Source of the DNA: a virus
DNA length: 56,098 nucleotides
Strand: one strand, 5' to 3'
IMG/VR virus record: IMGVR_UViG_3300048625_000523
Location: 1-56,098 of that record
Shown here: in pieces, positions 1-7,822 of the stretch
How positions within the stretch are numbered: position 1 is the first letter of the stretch
Layout: every line of letters begins with the position of its first letter
The notes under the pieces: generated by a model
What the model was told of the DNA's origin: nothing
The model's input: the letters and a program-made list of their open reading frames with translations, nothing else
The model's database searches: none
Made by a program: the position numbers and the translations under genes

Positions 1-2
1 TG

Positions 3-1361
3 GATAACCTAGCAAAGCAATACAACGTACCTTTGTCTGCAGGGGATCTGGGTTCGTCGTTCATGCGCAATCTGGAGAACCTTGCTGGTCGGCTACCTGG
101 CACTGGTCGCACGAACACGCTTACCAAGCAAGCACTTTCGTTGCGCAACATGCTAGACGAACAGCTGGCGAAGTTTAAGCCTTCTGCCTTCTCCAGCGGT
201 GTGTATGAAGACGGTGACGAAGCAATGTTGTTGGCTGATAGCCTGCTCAAAGCGTACAAAGAAAAAACTGCTGTCAACAGAACATTGTGGCAAGGGTTGG
301 AGGATACGCTTGCAACCACGCCAACGACAAAAGTGCGTCCCGCGAATTTGAGGTCTGCTCTGTTGCCACTGTTCAACAAGTACGGCAAACAGATCAACGC
401 CATGCCCAACGAAGAAGCTGTGCGCATGTTGAAGTTCATTGCAGAGGAACCGGGCTCCGTTCGCAACGGATTGACATTCCAACAGATGCGCGAAATTCAA
501 AAGGGTTTGGGTGAGCTATCTGGGCAGGCTGAGCGGCAAGCTGCAACAGGCAACACCTCCAGAGAGCTTGCAGCGTCTATCGGGGAAGCTTACAGCGCGA
601 TCATGAATGATTTGGATAGCTGGGGGCGCAATCTTCGCAATGGTAAAGCGCATGCAGCTTACAAGGCGGCCAGTGAAGACTACAAGACTTCGGTCTTGCC
701 ATATCGTAAGACACCGATGGTGAATAAGTTGGTTGCAATGACCGACACGGATCCTCTCGGGGATGGTTCAGTTCTGCAATATGGTGTAGACCCACAACAA
801 TTGATGGCGCTGCTGACTCGTCCATCCCAGGGACAGCTGTTACAGCGCATTGTGGGGTTGTCGGGCAATGATGGAAAAGAAGCCCTGCAGTACGGGTTAT
901 TGAAAACCAAATTGCACCCCACCTTCAATGAAGCTTCTGGGTCTCTGCGGCCTGCAGCATTTGGCAACAAAGCGCGACAACTAGAACCGCAGATGCGCAT
1001 TTACACCCCAGAACAATCGAAGCTTGTGGAAGACACTACTCGCATTTTGCAAGCCGGTGACAGGGCAAATGCTAATGTGTACCATCCAGCAGACACAGTT
1101 GGTAGCGTACTGCTGGGTGCTGCAGGTGTTGCACACCCACTGGGGGCTGCTGCGGTGTTGGGCTCTGGTGATGCGCTTCAACGTGGGGCGTTCAGTAAGT
1201 GGGGCAAGAACCTGCTGCTAGCCAGCCCGCAATTGGTGCCCACCGCAGTTGGAGGCAAGCTGTCTCGAGGGCTGCCTGCTGGGGCTGCTTCTGGGCAAGG
1301 TCTGCGAATGTACAATTCGCTCATAGCACCCACAGATGATAATGAATGGGAAGACAGATGA
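3..1361 (+). CDS. Virion/ejection-type structural protein, 5' end outside window
   Basis: The reading frame is open from the first bases of the window, so the gene begins to the left; about 452 residues are visible, ending at TGA 1359-1361. The visible start reads DNLAKQYNVPLSAGDLG, followed by a helical, Gln/Ala/Leu-rich protein with the short phrase LENLAGRLPG. This style is seen in internal virion proteins of podoviruses. Near the C-terminus (about residues 360-400) is a Gly/Ala-rich apolar stretch that could insert in a membrane. The next gene overlaps by ATGA. It may be the continuation of the gene cut off at the right end of the window (55625-56098), since that gene also ends in a Gly/Ala-rich segment, but the frames do not join directly. 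No catalytic motif is visible. Confidence 0.6.
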   Translation, partial: DNLAKQYNVPLSAGDLGSSFMRNLENLAGRLPGTGRTNTLTKQALSLRNMLDEQLAKFKPSAFSSGVYEDGDEAMLLADSLLKAYKEKTAVNRTLWQGLEDTLATTPTTKVRPANLRSALLPLFNKYGKQINAMPNEEAVRMLKFIAEEPGSVRNGLTFQQMREIQKGLGELSGQAERQAATGNTSRELAASIGEAYSAIMNDLDSWGRNLRNGKAHAAYKAASEDYKTSVLPYRKTPMVNKLVAMTDTDPLGDGSVLQYGVDPQQLMALLTRPSQGQLLQRIVGLSGNDGKEALQYGLLKTKLHPTFNEASGSLRPAAFGNKARQLEPQMRIYTPEQSKLVEDTTRILQAGDRANANVYHPADTVGSVLLGAAGVAHPLGAAAVLGSGDALQRGAFSKWGKNLLLASPQLVPTAVGGKLSRGLPAGAASGQGLRMYNSLIAPTDDNEWEDR

Positions 1362-2272
1362 CCGGAGTATTGTCAAAATTACCTCGGCTTGTCACCTTTG
1401 CAGCTGAGGTGGGGCGAAACAAAGGAGTCCCAACTGAAGCAATAGAGCGGCTTGGGCAGTCGTACAGAGCTGCTGCTAAAGCAACTCCAAGGTATTTCGA
1501 GAGTGGAGTGACAACTCCTGCCAGAACATGGAAAGAGGCCAACGCAAGGTATGGAACTAATACGCGCATTATCGGCGCGGGTGAGTCTAAACCGCAAGGA
1601 TTGCTAGAAGTGTCGCATGGCAAACATCCTGCTCAAATACAGCCTGTCTCGCACGCTTCTTCGCACATGCCAGACATAGATTACTTGCTTGCGCTGTCCG
1701 ACATGATGGGCAAAGATGCTTACTTGCTCAATGCAACAGACCTTGCTAAAGGCGCTGGCGCTGCAAAGCGCATATATCCTGCGGTGTTTGATGTGCAAGG
1801 CTCTGCAGGCAAGTTGAATGTCGCAGATGCGGTGAGTCTGGACAACAAGGCTCGACGCAGTTTTCAGATGGCAGATTCCAACTTAAAATTTGGCGATTCA
1901 GGACACACGCTTATCGGGCCGAAGCAACTGAGTGTGCTTGGCACCACACCAGAGCAATTTTGGGCTGCCTCTCCGGATGCACAACTTGGGTTGCTGCTCA
2001 CGGACGGTGCGCTGCAAGCTCGCAATCAGTTGCAACCTGCAGATTGGTTGTTCGAAGATGTCGCACAACAAACAGGCATCAATCCAAACTCTGCGCTTGC
2101 TGATTGGAAGCGGTATGGTCAAGCTGTGTACGACCGCACGAAGGGTTTGAACGTTTCTGCAGGAGACACCACGTTCCGCAGGCTGCACGCGATTGATCAA
2201 TTGTCACAAGGCGCACAACCCCCACTCACTTTGTTGCAGGGGTTGAATTATCGCGCTGGAGGTCTCGTATAA
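1358..2272 (+). CDS. Hypothetical late/virion protein ending in YRAGGLV
   Basis: A 304-residue protein of unknown function. The start at 1358 overlaps the previous stop as ATGA and has GGGAAG just upstream; an in-frame ATG at 1346 is the alternative. The composition is soluble and mixed alpha/beta. The extreme C-terminus reads LNYRAGGLV, a variant of the GG-(L/F/R)-V phrase that recurs in other virion-module proteins of this window (915-aa protein, 846-aa protein), which suggests a structural or ejected protein. It is the last rightward gene and its 3' end overlaps the convergent leftward gene by 47 bp. Confidence 0.65.
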   Translation: MTGVLSKLPRLVTFAAEVGRNKGVPTEAIERLGQSYRAAAKATPRYFESGVTTPARTWKEANARYGTNTRIIGAGESKPQGLLEVSHGKHPAQIQPVSHASSHMPDIDYLLALSDMMGKDAYLLNATDLAKGAGAAKRIYPAVFDVQGSAGKLNVADAVSLDNKARRSFQMADSNLKFGDSGHTLIGPKQLSVLGTTPEQFWAASPDAQLGLLLTDGALQARNQLQPADWLFEDVAQQTGINPNSALADWKRYGQAVYDRTKGLNVSAGDTTFRRLHAIDQLSQGAQPPLTLLQGLNYRAGGLV

Positions 2273-2849
2273 TCTTTGTCAGCGGGTATGGTGCGTGCTT
2301 CTTGTGAAGCATCCAACGTGTTGGGTGAGCGCACTTGATTGCTTGCGGCACCCATTGCAAAGCCCATTTGTGGGCTTCAGAACCCAGAGCCACCACTTTG
2401 TGCATTACATTGAAGATACTCCCCCCATTGGCGGGTGTTCCGTCGGCTGAAAAAGCATTGACCCAGTACAGATCCAATTCTGGTATGTCTGCAGATTCCA
2501 ACACGTTCGCGAGCCACATTGCGCTGCTCCCAGGGTAACTACTGATAAAAGGCCAATTGGGCTTGCTGCCTCGCCATGTGGGGGAAGGCCTGTCACCAAC
2601 AATGACGATGCTCTTGTGGTTGTAACACCCGATACCTGGGCCAGTGTTGGAGTACAAAGCTCCGTACACAAGTCTCAAAGCCATGCGATGCTCTGCGACG
2701 GATCCTGAGAACTTGGTTGTGTCCCACTCCAATGTGATGTTCGAACCCTTCCAAGACTTGACACAAAGTTGCAGCACGTCCCTGAATGTTGGATTCGAAA
2801 ACACTCTGTGGTCTGGGCCAGAGCCCCCGGAGACAAGTAGTATGCTCAT
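2226..2849 (-). CDS. Possible uracil-DNA-glycosylase-superfamily-like protein
   Basis: A 207-residue protein; the start at 2849 overlaps the upstream DUF3310 stop (ATGA). After an N-terminal third of unknown type, the order of elements resembles the UDG fold: IVIVGDRPSP with a following PF pair (compare motif 1 of family 4/5 UDGs), then YWVNAFSADG (strand ending in an Asn), VVALGSEAHKWAL, and a late HPTRWML (compare the catalytic HPS/HP loop). This is a by-eye match with no decisive catalytic residue, so function is uncertain. It is the last gene of the leftward operon, just behind the nucleotide genes for modified thymine, where a base- or nucleotide-handling enzyme would fit. Its 3' end overlaps the convergent + strand gene by 47 bp. 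It could instead be another nucleotide-binding Rossmann-like protein. Confidence 0.45.
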   Translation of the reverse strand: MSILLVSGGSGPDHRVFSNPTFRDVLQLCVKSWKGSNITLEWDTTKFSGSVAEHRMALRLVYGALYSNTGPGIGCYNHKSIVIVGDRPSPTWRGSKPNWPFISSYPGSSAMWLANVLESADIPELDLYWVNAFSADGTPANGGSIFNVMHKVVALGSEAHKWALQWVPQAIKCAHPTRWMLHKKHAPYPLTKIIRDLQRDNSTPATK

Positions 2850-3343
2850 CCTTGATCTACATATCTGCGTGAAGGTTCGGCTGCTGAAGTGTATTGTCTT
2901 GCAATGTCTGTGACAAGCTCCGACGCGAACTCCAAGTCTTCTACAGACTCCCATTGTGCTACTGCTGTTATTGCAAGTTCTGCTCGTATGTCTACATCGT
3001 TGGACTTGCAATAGTCTGCCAATTCTCTACAGGCTGCACCAAGCACAGACTCGTAGGTGTTGTCTCGCAACCCCAACAGACACCATTTGAAATTGTTCCA
3101 AAATGATTCTTTCGATAGGTGGGGCGGGCGCACCTCATGCTCGCGAGCCAGTTCTGTCAGCTTGCTGAGAAAGTGTTGAGCCTTTTCTACGTCTTGCAAC
3201 CCATTCTTCTTTTGGTGTCTTGTCAGGTACTTGGTGATTTGACCTTCGAAATAGCCAAGATTCAATTTCTGCACCATGTCCCAGTGCTGGTAGGAACTTT
3301 TGTAGTGGGTGCCTGCCACTTGTGTTTCGTTTGCAGAACTCAT
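2846..3343 (-). CDS. DUF3310 family protein (annotated as nucleotide kinase-like in phages)
   Basis: A 165-residue protein with an N-terminal DUF3310 domain, recognisable from VAGTHYKSSYQHWD, the segment LGYFEGQITKYLTRH and a helix LQDVEKAQHFLSKL (residues about 8-60). DUF3310 proteins are common in phage nucleotide-metabolism regions and are often labelled nucleotide kinases without proof; no P-loop is present here. The C-terminal 100 residues do not match anything I know. The start overlaps the HD gene stop by ATGA, and the next gene starts inside its own stop, so it is translationally coupled on both sides. Confidence 0.8.
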   Translation of the reverse strand: MSSANETQVAGTHYKSSYQHWDMVQKLNLGYFEGQITKYLTRHQKKNGLQDVEKAQHFLSKLTELAREHEVRPPHLSKESFWNNFKWCLLGLRDNTYESVLGAACRELADYCKSNDVDIRAELAITAVAQWESVEDLEFASELVTDIARQYTSAAEPSRRYVDQG

Positions 3344-3834
3344 AGCGGGTAGACTTTCAATGCGGTTTGGAAAGCTTCAAATTCGCTGGCAGACAATTCC
3401 ATGGTTGTGATGTAGTCTGTGTAGCGCCAATAACACACCTCAACTTCTTTGTTGCCCAATTGCCTTTCTCGGCAACAATGTACAATGCCATCCAGTTTGT
3501 CGGCCAGCGTCAAGATTCTGTGTTCTGCTGCGGACAACACAGGTTCTGACAATCCATGCTTTTGCAGAAATTCTTGCTCCAGTTTGGCGTATCCTTCGGA
3601 CACCCCCAGAGCCCTCTTCACAGGTGCTGGAGCGTCTCCCGTTGCCTGTTCTGCGGTGTCGTGCATCAACGCTGCTTTCAACAACGCTGTGGAACACTCT
3701 TCGCCCGCGAGCAACAACACCCACCAGGCCACGTTGTGAGAGTGCTCTGCAACTGTCTGCTGGACAACCGTGTCCAGCGCGTGGAACCGCTTTACCCTGC
3801 CACCCCTGTAAAATGCCAACACCTGTTCAAGCAT
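3340..3834 (-). CDS. HD-domain phosphohydrolase, YfbR-like 5'-deoxynucleotidase
   Basis: A 164-residue HD-fold protein. Metal ligands are visible in order: HSHNVAWW (first His), MHDTAEQATGD (HD pair and downstream Asp/Glu), and ILTLADKLDG (late Asp). Length and motif spacing fit YfbR/YGK1-type enzymes, which dephosphorylate deoxynucleoside monophosphates. In a phage that replaces thymidine precursors with 5-hydroxymethyl-dUMP, such an enzyme could remove competing dTMP or dUMP; that role is inference from its position directly after the thymidylate-synthase homologue, which it overlaps by 8 bp. Start ATG 3834. Confidence 0.8.
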   Translation of the reverse strand: MLEQVLAFYRGGRVKRFHALDTVVQQTVAEHSHNVAWWVLLLAGEECSTALLKAALMHDTAEQATGDAPAPVKRALGVSEGYAKLEQEFLQKHGLSEPVLSAAEHRILTLADKLDGIVHCCRERQLGNKEVEVCYWRYTDYITTMELSASEFEAFQTALKVYPL

Positions 3835-4834
3835 TTGAACTCTCCTTCAAAAGTCTGCGAGCCAACCATTCATAACACGCCTGCCGCCACGCAGGATCGA
3901 CAATATTGTTCGCAGCGTCCAACGCACGAAGATCCTTCGATTGCCAGAGCTGCCACGCCTGATACATGGGCCAGGCAGTGTCTGCGAATACAGCATTATA
4001 GCACGCACGCGATCCACGCATCTCAGAAATGTTGAACCCTTTCCTGAATGCCAATTCCAGTTCTGCGTCAAACGTGGCGGGGTTTGAAACAAGCTCAAGA
4101 TTTGCAGCGGTCTCGAGCTTATGGATGGTCGGATCTGCTTTGAGGTGTTCAATGAACTTGCGAACCCCAGGATTGTCCGGGTACAAATGGTAGTTGAACG
4201 AAGTTTGTTCATACCACCCAACATCCGCCCTCAGTTGTGCGGCCACGTATTCCTGCAGCATGGTCATGTGTACGAAATTCGCCCCATACGCACCCCAAAT
4301 AATGTCATTGGAGCGATTACATACTTGCATGTTCAAACATCCGCCACGCAGGTCGAAGTAGATGTGTGTGTTGCACGGCACATCCTTTGCACCTTCAAGC
4401 CTTTGTAAATCCCAGAATGGTGACCACATCGACAGCACTGCTCTGCGGGATGTAGGATCTCTGCGCAATTCGCTGATCAGTTGCGGCAGTTGATCGAACC
4501 CAAGTTTGTGTCTCCACCGATTGCCGTATGCACCATGCAGCGTCTTGTTGTCATCTGAGAATTCGCGCATTCGAGGATTGAATTGCGCCAAGAACTCCAC
4601 GTCACATCTGCCCGCAAGCATCCACAATCCTTCAAAGAAGTGGAAGAACGGATTTGCGTCTCGCACAGGGCACAACAACACTCTGTCTCTGGGGTCTGCA
4701 TATCGTGTGGATGCAGGCTCTTGCAGGGTGAGTGTAGTCCCGTTGCGGCTTGTGGACAACACACCCTCCGAAAGCAGCAAGCGCACTCCGGAAACCACAG
4801 CTTCACCAACAGAATAGCATTCAATTGTTTTCAT
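3827..4834 (-). CDS. Thymidylate-synthase homologue, probable dUMP hydroxymethylase
   Basis: A 335-residue thymidylate-synthase-fold enzyme. Seen: the nucleophile loop DVPCNTHIYF with Cys154, phosphate-binding Arg174-Ser175 in CNRSNDIIWG, and Asn186 in GAYGANFVHM, the position that favours uracil over cytosine; a late HLYPD segment follows. The start at 4834 overlaps the upstream stop (ATGA) with GGAGGAG in front. TS homologues of this phage type make 5-hydroxymethyl-dUMP from dUMP and methylene-tetrahydrofolate. I infer hydroxymethylase rather than methylase because the neighbours encode enzymes acting on 5-hydroxymethyluracil in DNA. A conventional thymidylate synthase cannot be excluded by eye. 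Confidence 0.85.
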   Translation of the reverse strand: MKTIECYSVGEAVVSGVRLLLSEGVLSTSRNGTTLTLQEPASTRYADPRDRVLLCPVRDANPFFHFFEGLWMLAGRCDVEFLAQFNPRMREFSDDNKTLHGAYGNRWRHKLGFDQLPQLISELRRDPTSRRAVLSMWSPFWDLQRLEGAKDVPCNTHIYFDLRGGCLNMQVCNRSNDIIWGAYGANFVHMTMLQEYVAAQLRADVGWYEQTSFNYHLYPDNPGVRKFIEHLKADPTIHKLETAANLELVSNPATFDAELELAFRKGFNISEMRGSRACYNAVFADTAWPMYQAWQLWQSKDLRALDAANNIVDPAWRQACYEWLARRLLKESSNA

Positions 4835-5748
4835 TTCAACTCCTCCGCAGGTACATACTTGGTTCGCGAATATCCTCGCGAATACTTGTAAAACTCGCAC
4901 AAACAGTTTTGCGCATCTTGAGCGTGCAACGGCTCCGAAAATAGATCTTTATGCGGGTGGGGGCCTGATTGGTCTGTGAGCAACACTCTGTTCACGTGTT
5001 TTTGCAACGCAAGCAAGCTGTCTTTCCACGCAGCTTCTTGCCATTGATGTTCCGGCTCATTGCCCATCACAACATTCAATCCTTTGCGAGAGCCTGGGCC
5101 ACTCAGTGCAAAGGTTTGCCAATCAGGTGCATCTTTGAGGTACCTTGTGTACTTCAGGTCGGCCACAACCTGTGCTGCCATGAACCCACCCCACCCATGG
5201 CCTGAGGCCAAAGCGTCTGCCACAGCTTGGCAAGTACCTTCTGTCAAAGCTTCTTGCACCCTGAATTTTTGCGCTCCGTGTACGACGCTGTGCAACACCC
5301 TGTGCGCAGTGAATGCAGGTTTGTCTCTCGGCCCGTCATAGTGGGCACCCCAATTGCAATTCAGCATGTAAGCTCCGGTGTATATCTTTTCTCCACGCCC
5401 TTGCCGCACAATCATCGCCCACCGCAGCTTGTCCAAATCCCAATTGTCCAGCTTCATATACGGCCAAGCCTTCTTGTCTTGCAACAATTCAGCCAGAGTC
5501 TCCGGATGGTTGATCTGTCTTGCCAAACAAAGCATCACCCACAAATTGGGATGGTCTGCAAAAGGTTCTCGTATGTAGTTTCGAACCCACTTTGTGACTG
5601 TGTCATCTTCACGCCGCACATTGCAAAACCGGTACGTATTGAACACGGTGTCTTGAGACCAAGGTCTTGGGGCTCCAGCATCCTTCAGCAGTCGGATCTT
5701 TTCTCGTGAGATTATAAATGTAAGAAAATCAAACAGTTTCGGGAACAT
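4831..5748 (-). CDS. Alpha-glutamyl/putrescinyl-thymine pyrophosphorylase-type protein (HMUDK-helical/aGPT family)
   Basis: A 305-residue protein with the hallmark start of this family: REKIRLLKDAGAPRPW (residues 15-30) and YRFCNVRREDD (39-49), then an all-helical glycosylase-like body with HGWGGFMAAQVVADL, the HhH-like phrase GPGSRKGLN, and a closing CEFYKYSRG near residue 285. Proteins of this family displace pyrophosphate from 5-pyrophosphoryloxymethyl-dU in DNA and attach an amine or amino acid, or act as the helical partner of the 5-hmdU DNA kinase. It overlaps the acetyltransferase gene by 20 bp and the TS homologue by ATGA. A second, divergent family member lies at 7823-8641. Family call is firm; which step it performs is inference. 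Confidence 0.85.
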   Translation of the reverse strand: MFPKLFDFLTFIISREKIRLLKDAGAPRPWSQDTVFNTYRFCNVRREDDTVTKWVRNYIREPFADHPNLWVMLCLARQINHPETLAELLQDKKAWPYMKLDNWDLDKLRWAMIVRQGRGEKIYTGAYMLNCNWGAHYDGPRDKPAFTAHRVLHSVVHGAQKFRVQEALTEGTCQAVADALASGHGWGGFMAAQVVADLKYTRYLKDAPDWQTFALSGPGSRKGLNVVMGNEPEHQWQEAAWKDSLLALQKHVNRVLLTDQSGPHPHKDLFSEPLHAQDAQNCLCEFYKYSRGYSRTKYVPAEELK

Positions 5749-6205
5749 GTTTTCTCAACTCCATTTTGATGTACGGTCTCGGACGGTTTTTGGGGCCGAC
5801 AGCTGTCAAGCCAATTCTGCTGAACCCCAGTTTGTCGTAGAAGGCGACAGCCTCTGTGTTACGCTCCTCAACTCCGAGCTGTACAACGCCATGCGGCGAA
5901 GTGTTCAAAGCCCACTCTACCAAAGCTCTACCCACCCCCTTGCCTGTGGTGTCCGGACACACCCCCAGATAGTGGATGACACTGACGGGTCTGGACTTCA
6001 AAACCAGGTGCCGCACATACACAAACCCACAGAGCTTTGATCCCGATGTTGCAACCCCTACGAAGCCTTTTAAATACAAATTTTGAATCTCTTCGCGGAT
6101 GTAATTGAGCGTAGCAAAGTCCTTTGTGTACTTGGACAGCTTAGCCACGTCACACACAGTGGGGTCTTCAGCCAGCACCGCTTTTCGCACGCGAACTTTA
6201 GCCAT
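5729..6205 (-). CDS. GNAT-family N-acetyltransferase, probably acting on modified thymine
   Basis: A 158-residue single-domain GNAT protein. Motif A is clear: HYLGVCPDTTGKGVGRALV, with the acetyl-CoA pyrophosphate loop TGKGVG; motif B is EERNTEAVAFYDKLGF with its Tyr. I prefer ATG 6205 to the upstream GTG 6217, giving an 8-bp overlap with the kinase gene. In characterised thymidine-hypermodification pathways an acetyltransferase caps aminomethyl-dU to give acetylaminomethyl-dU; position between the 5-hmdU kinase and the aGPT-type gene makes that the best guess. It could instead acetylate a host protein or toxin. Confidence 0.85.
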   Translation of the reverse strand: MAKVRVRKAVLAEDPTVCDVAKLSKYTKDFATLNYIREEIQNLYLKGFVGVATSGSKLCGFVYVRHLVLKSRPVSVIHYLGVCPDTTGKGVGRALVEWALNTSPHGVVQLGVEERNTEAVAFYDKLGFSRIGLTAVGPKNRPRPYIKMELRKHVPETV

Positions 6206-6800
6206 GTCTCGGCTCACGAGGCAAATCTACGTCGAACAGCGCCAACACCTCGCGCACAGGCCGTTTGTGGCTGACCCACACACAGTTGCCGTTGTGTTCT
6301 GAGGCAATTTTGTGGTGTGATTGCCAAGCAGCTTTGTGCTTTTGTTCTGTGTTGCGCGGATTGAGCGGTTCGAACTTGCCTTTCAACGCTCTGCGCTGTG
6401 TCACACGCTCCAAACATAGCTCGATGGGTGTGTCCAATGTGGCCCAGACAGGATTGTGCCCCATTTCGGAGAGGCTTGACATTGCGCGCCCAACTGACCC
6501 GTACCCGCCTGAAATGAGAAGACCTTCAAATAAAATGTGGCCTTGCGACGCGTAGCGCACCAACAACTCGGGCACAATGTTCTTGTAGTCTGTAATGCCG
6601 TCACAACCCCCACATTGCGTGGCGTACCCACCGAACAAGAAGAGCGGGACGTTGTGCGGCAGGTGTATTTTGTACACGCGAGGAGTGGCCCGCGAGCCTG
6701 CACACTCTACCACACTGCTGGGGAATAGTTTCAGCAGCGTGTGTGCTACAGTACTCTTGCCAGCTCCGGACGTGCCGCGCAGATTGACGATTGTGTGCAT
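6198..6800 (-). CDS. P-loop 5-hydroxymethyluracil DNA kinase (5-HMUDK type)
   Basis: A 200-residue P-loop kinase. The Walker A is RGTSGAGKST at residues 8-17; further family landmarks are FGGYATQCGGCDGI (55-68, a CxxC-like pair typical of these kinases) and GHILFEGLLISGG (86-98, Walker B region), then a DTPIELCLERVTQRR segment with a lid-like Arg pair. Kinases of this family phosphorylate 5-hydroxymethyl-dU within DNA, giving the pyrophosphorylated leaving group needed for amino acid transfer. The chosen start ATG 6800 lies one base after the upstream stop (TGACATG); a longer in-frame reading exists but begins inside that gene. Confidence 0.88.
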   Translation of the reverse strand: MHTIVNLRGTSGAGKSTVAHTLLKLFPSSVVECAGSRATPRVYKIHLPHNVPLFLFGGYATQCGGCDGITDYKNIVPELLVRYASQGHILFEGLLISGGYGSVGRAMSSLSEMGHNPVWATLDTPIELCLERVTQRRALKGKFEPLNPRNTEQKHKAAWQSHHKIASEHNGNCVWVSHKRPVREVLALFDVDLPREPRHG

Positions 6801-6801
6801 G

Positions 6802-6984
6802 TCACAAGCCTTTCTCATTGAGGGTTGTGTTATGGGTTCCATACAAGACCATCATTCGCAGACGCTCTCTGGCCTTGTGCCTGGCAATCAGTTGTCTGCA
6901 GTTTCGCAAAAGCACATATTCACGCACAGCGAACACTGCCAAAATTGTCAGTGCCAAACTGCAACATCCTGTAAAAATTGACAT
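6802..6984 (-). CDS. Small single-pass membrane protein inside the hypermodification locus
   Basis: A 60-residue protein reading MSIFTGCCSLALTILAVF with one apolar segment (about residues 5-22), then a very basic tail (LIARHKARERLRMM). The start has GAGGAGG upstream and comes directly after the FAD-enzyme stop (TAACATG); its own stop is followed at once by the kinase start, so the spacing fits a real gene. I recognise no family. A membrane protein between two DNA-modification enzymes is unexpected; it may be an unrelated moron or may tether the complex. Confidence 0.55.
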   Translation of the reverse strand: MSIFTGCCSLALTILAVFAVREYVLLRNCRQLIARHKARERLRMMVLYGTHNTTLNEKGL

Positions 6985-6985
6985 G

Positions 6986-7801
6986 TTACAGAGCCTCCTC
7001 TGCAAATTGTACCGCCTGTGCTGCAGCCAACAGCGTGCCATTCTTCGCCCCGCCTGTGGAAACCCACGTGTTCGGAGTCACCCGGCGAAAGTACCCCGCC
7101 TTGTGACCTTCGACGTATGGGCGAACACCCACTGTCAGCTTGCCCCCGACCAATCCAAACAAGTCTCGAGCTCGTTCAAGGCTCGCAGCTCCTCGGGTCT
7201 GTGTGTTCCAAGACTTCTCCACGAGAGCAGTCCCGTCTCCAAACCACACCGACCCTTTCTTGCCTCCAATGCGCAGTGCAACTGCTTGTCGATATGGGGC
7301 ATAGACATGCAACCGATCCACAGACCAATCTGGTGGGTTCTTGTACCGCACTGAAGCTCCCCACAATCCACGAATATTGGGCATATCTTCAATCAATTCT
7401 TGAGACCACACACCTGCAGCAACAAGCACCCGCCCTTTCAAAATTGTGCCTGAGGCGAGCGTAACTTTGCCGTCTGACACAGACAATACTTGCTCTTGTA
7501 CGTCTGCAGGAATTAGGATCTTGTCGGGGTTGATGTGTTGCACTGGCAATTTGACGAGCAAATTGGTTTGCAATACACGATCTTCCACGTCGTACAAATC
7601 ACGCAACAACTGGAAGCCGTTCTCCTTCTGTTCGTCTGTCAAAGACGCCAGCCAGCTGGGCTTCAACACACATCCTGAGGCTTTAGAAGCGGCATTGGGG
7701 TGTCCTGCATCCACCACGGTCACAGAGGCTCCTCGAGCCCTGCAAAGCGTCGCAGCCATGCTGCCAAACAAGCCAGCCCCTATGATGACTATCGGTTTCA
7801 T
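6986..7801 (-). CDS. FAD-dependent DAO-fold enzyme, probable glycyl-thymine lyase/oxidase
   Basis: A 271-residue flavoprotein of the D-amino-acid/glycine oxidase fold, shorter than typical DAO enzymes. The dinucleotide site is VIIGAGLFGSMAA (residues 5-17) with an acidic end at VVDAG; a second FAD contact is GRVLVAAGVWSQ; the C-terminal signature is GVRPYVEGH followed by STGGAKNGT. In phage thymidine hypermodification, a flavin-dependent lyase cleaves glycyl-thymine to leave 5-aminomethyl-dU. That role is inferred from context: the kinase, aGPT-type genes and acetyltransferase are all adjacent. A clear CAGGAGCTGAGA site precedes ATG 7801. Confidence 0.85.
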   Translation of the reverse strand: MKPIVIIGAGLFGSMAATLCRARGASVTVVDAGHPNAASKASGCVLKPSWLASLTDEQKENGFQLLRDLYDVEDRVLQTNLLVKLPVQHINPDKILIPADVQEQVLSVSDGKVTLASGTILKGRVLVAAGVWSQELIEDMPNIRGLWGASVRYKNPPDWSVDRLHVYAPYRQAVALRIGGKKGSVWFGDGTALVEKSWNTQTRGAASLERARDLFGLVGGKLTVGVRPYVEGHKAGYFRRVTPNTWVSTGGAKNGTLLAAAQAVQFAEEAL

Positions 7802-7822
7802 TCTCAGCTCCTGCAGTGAGTG

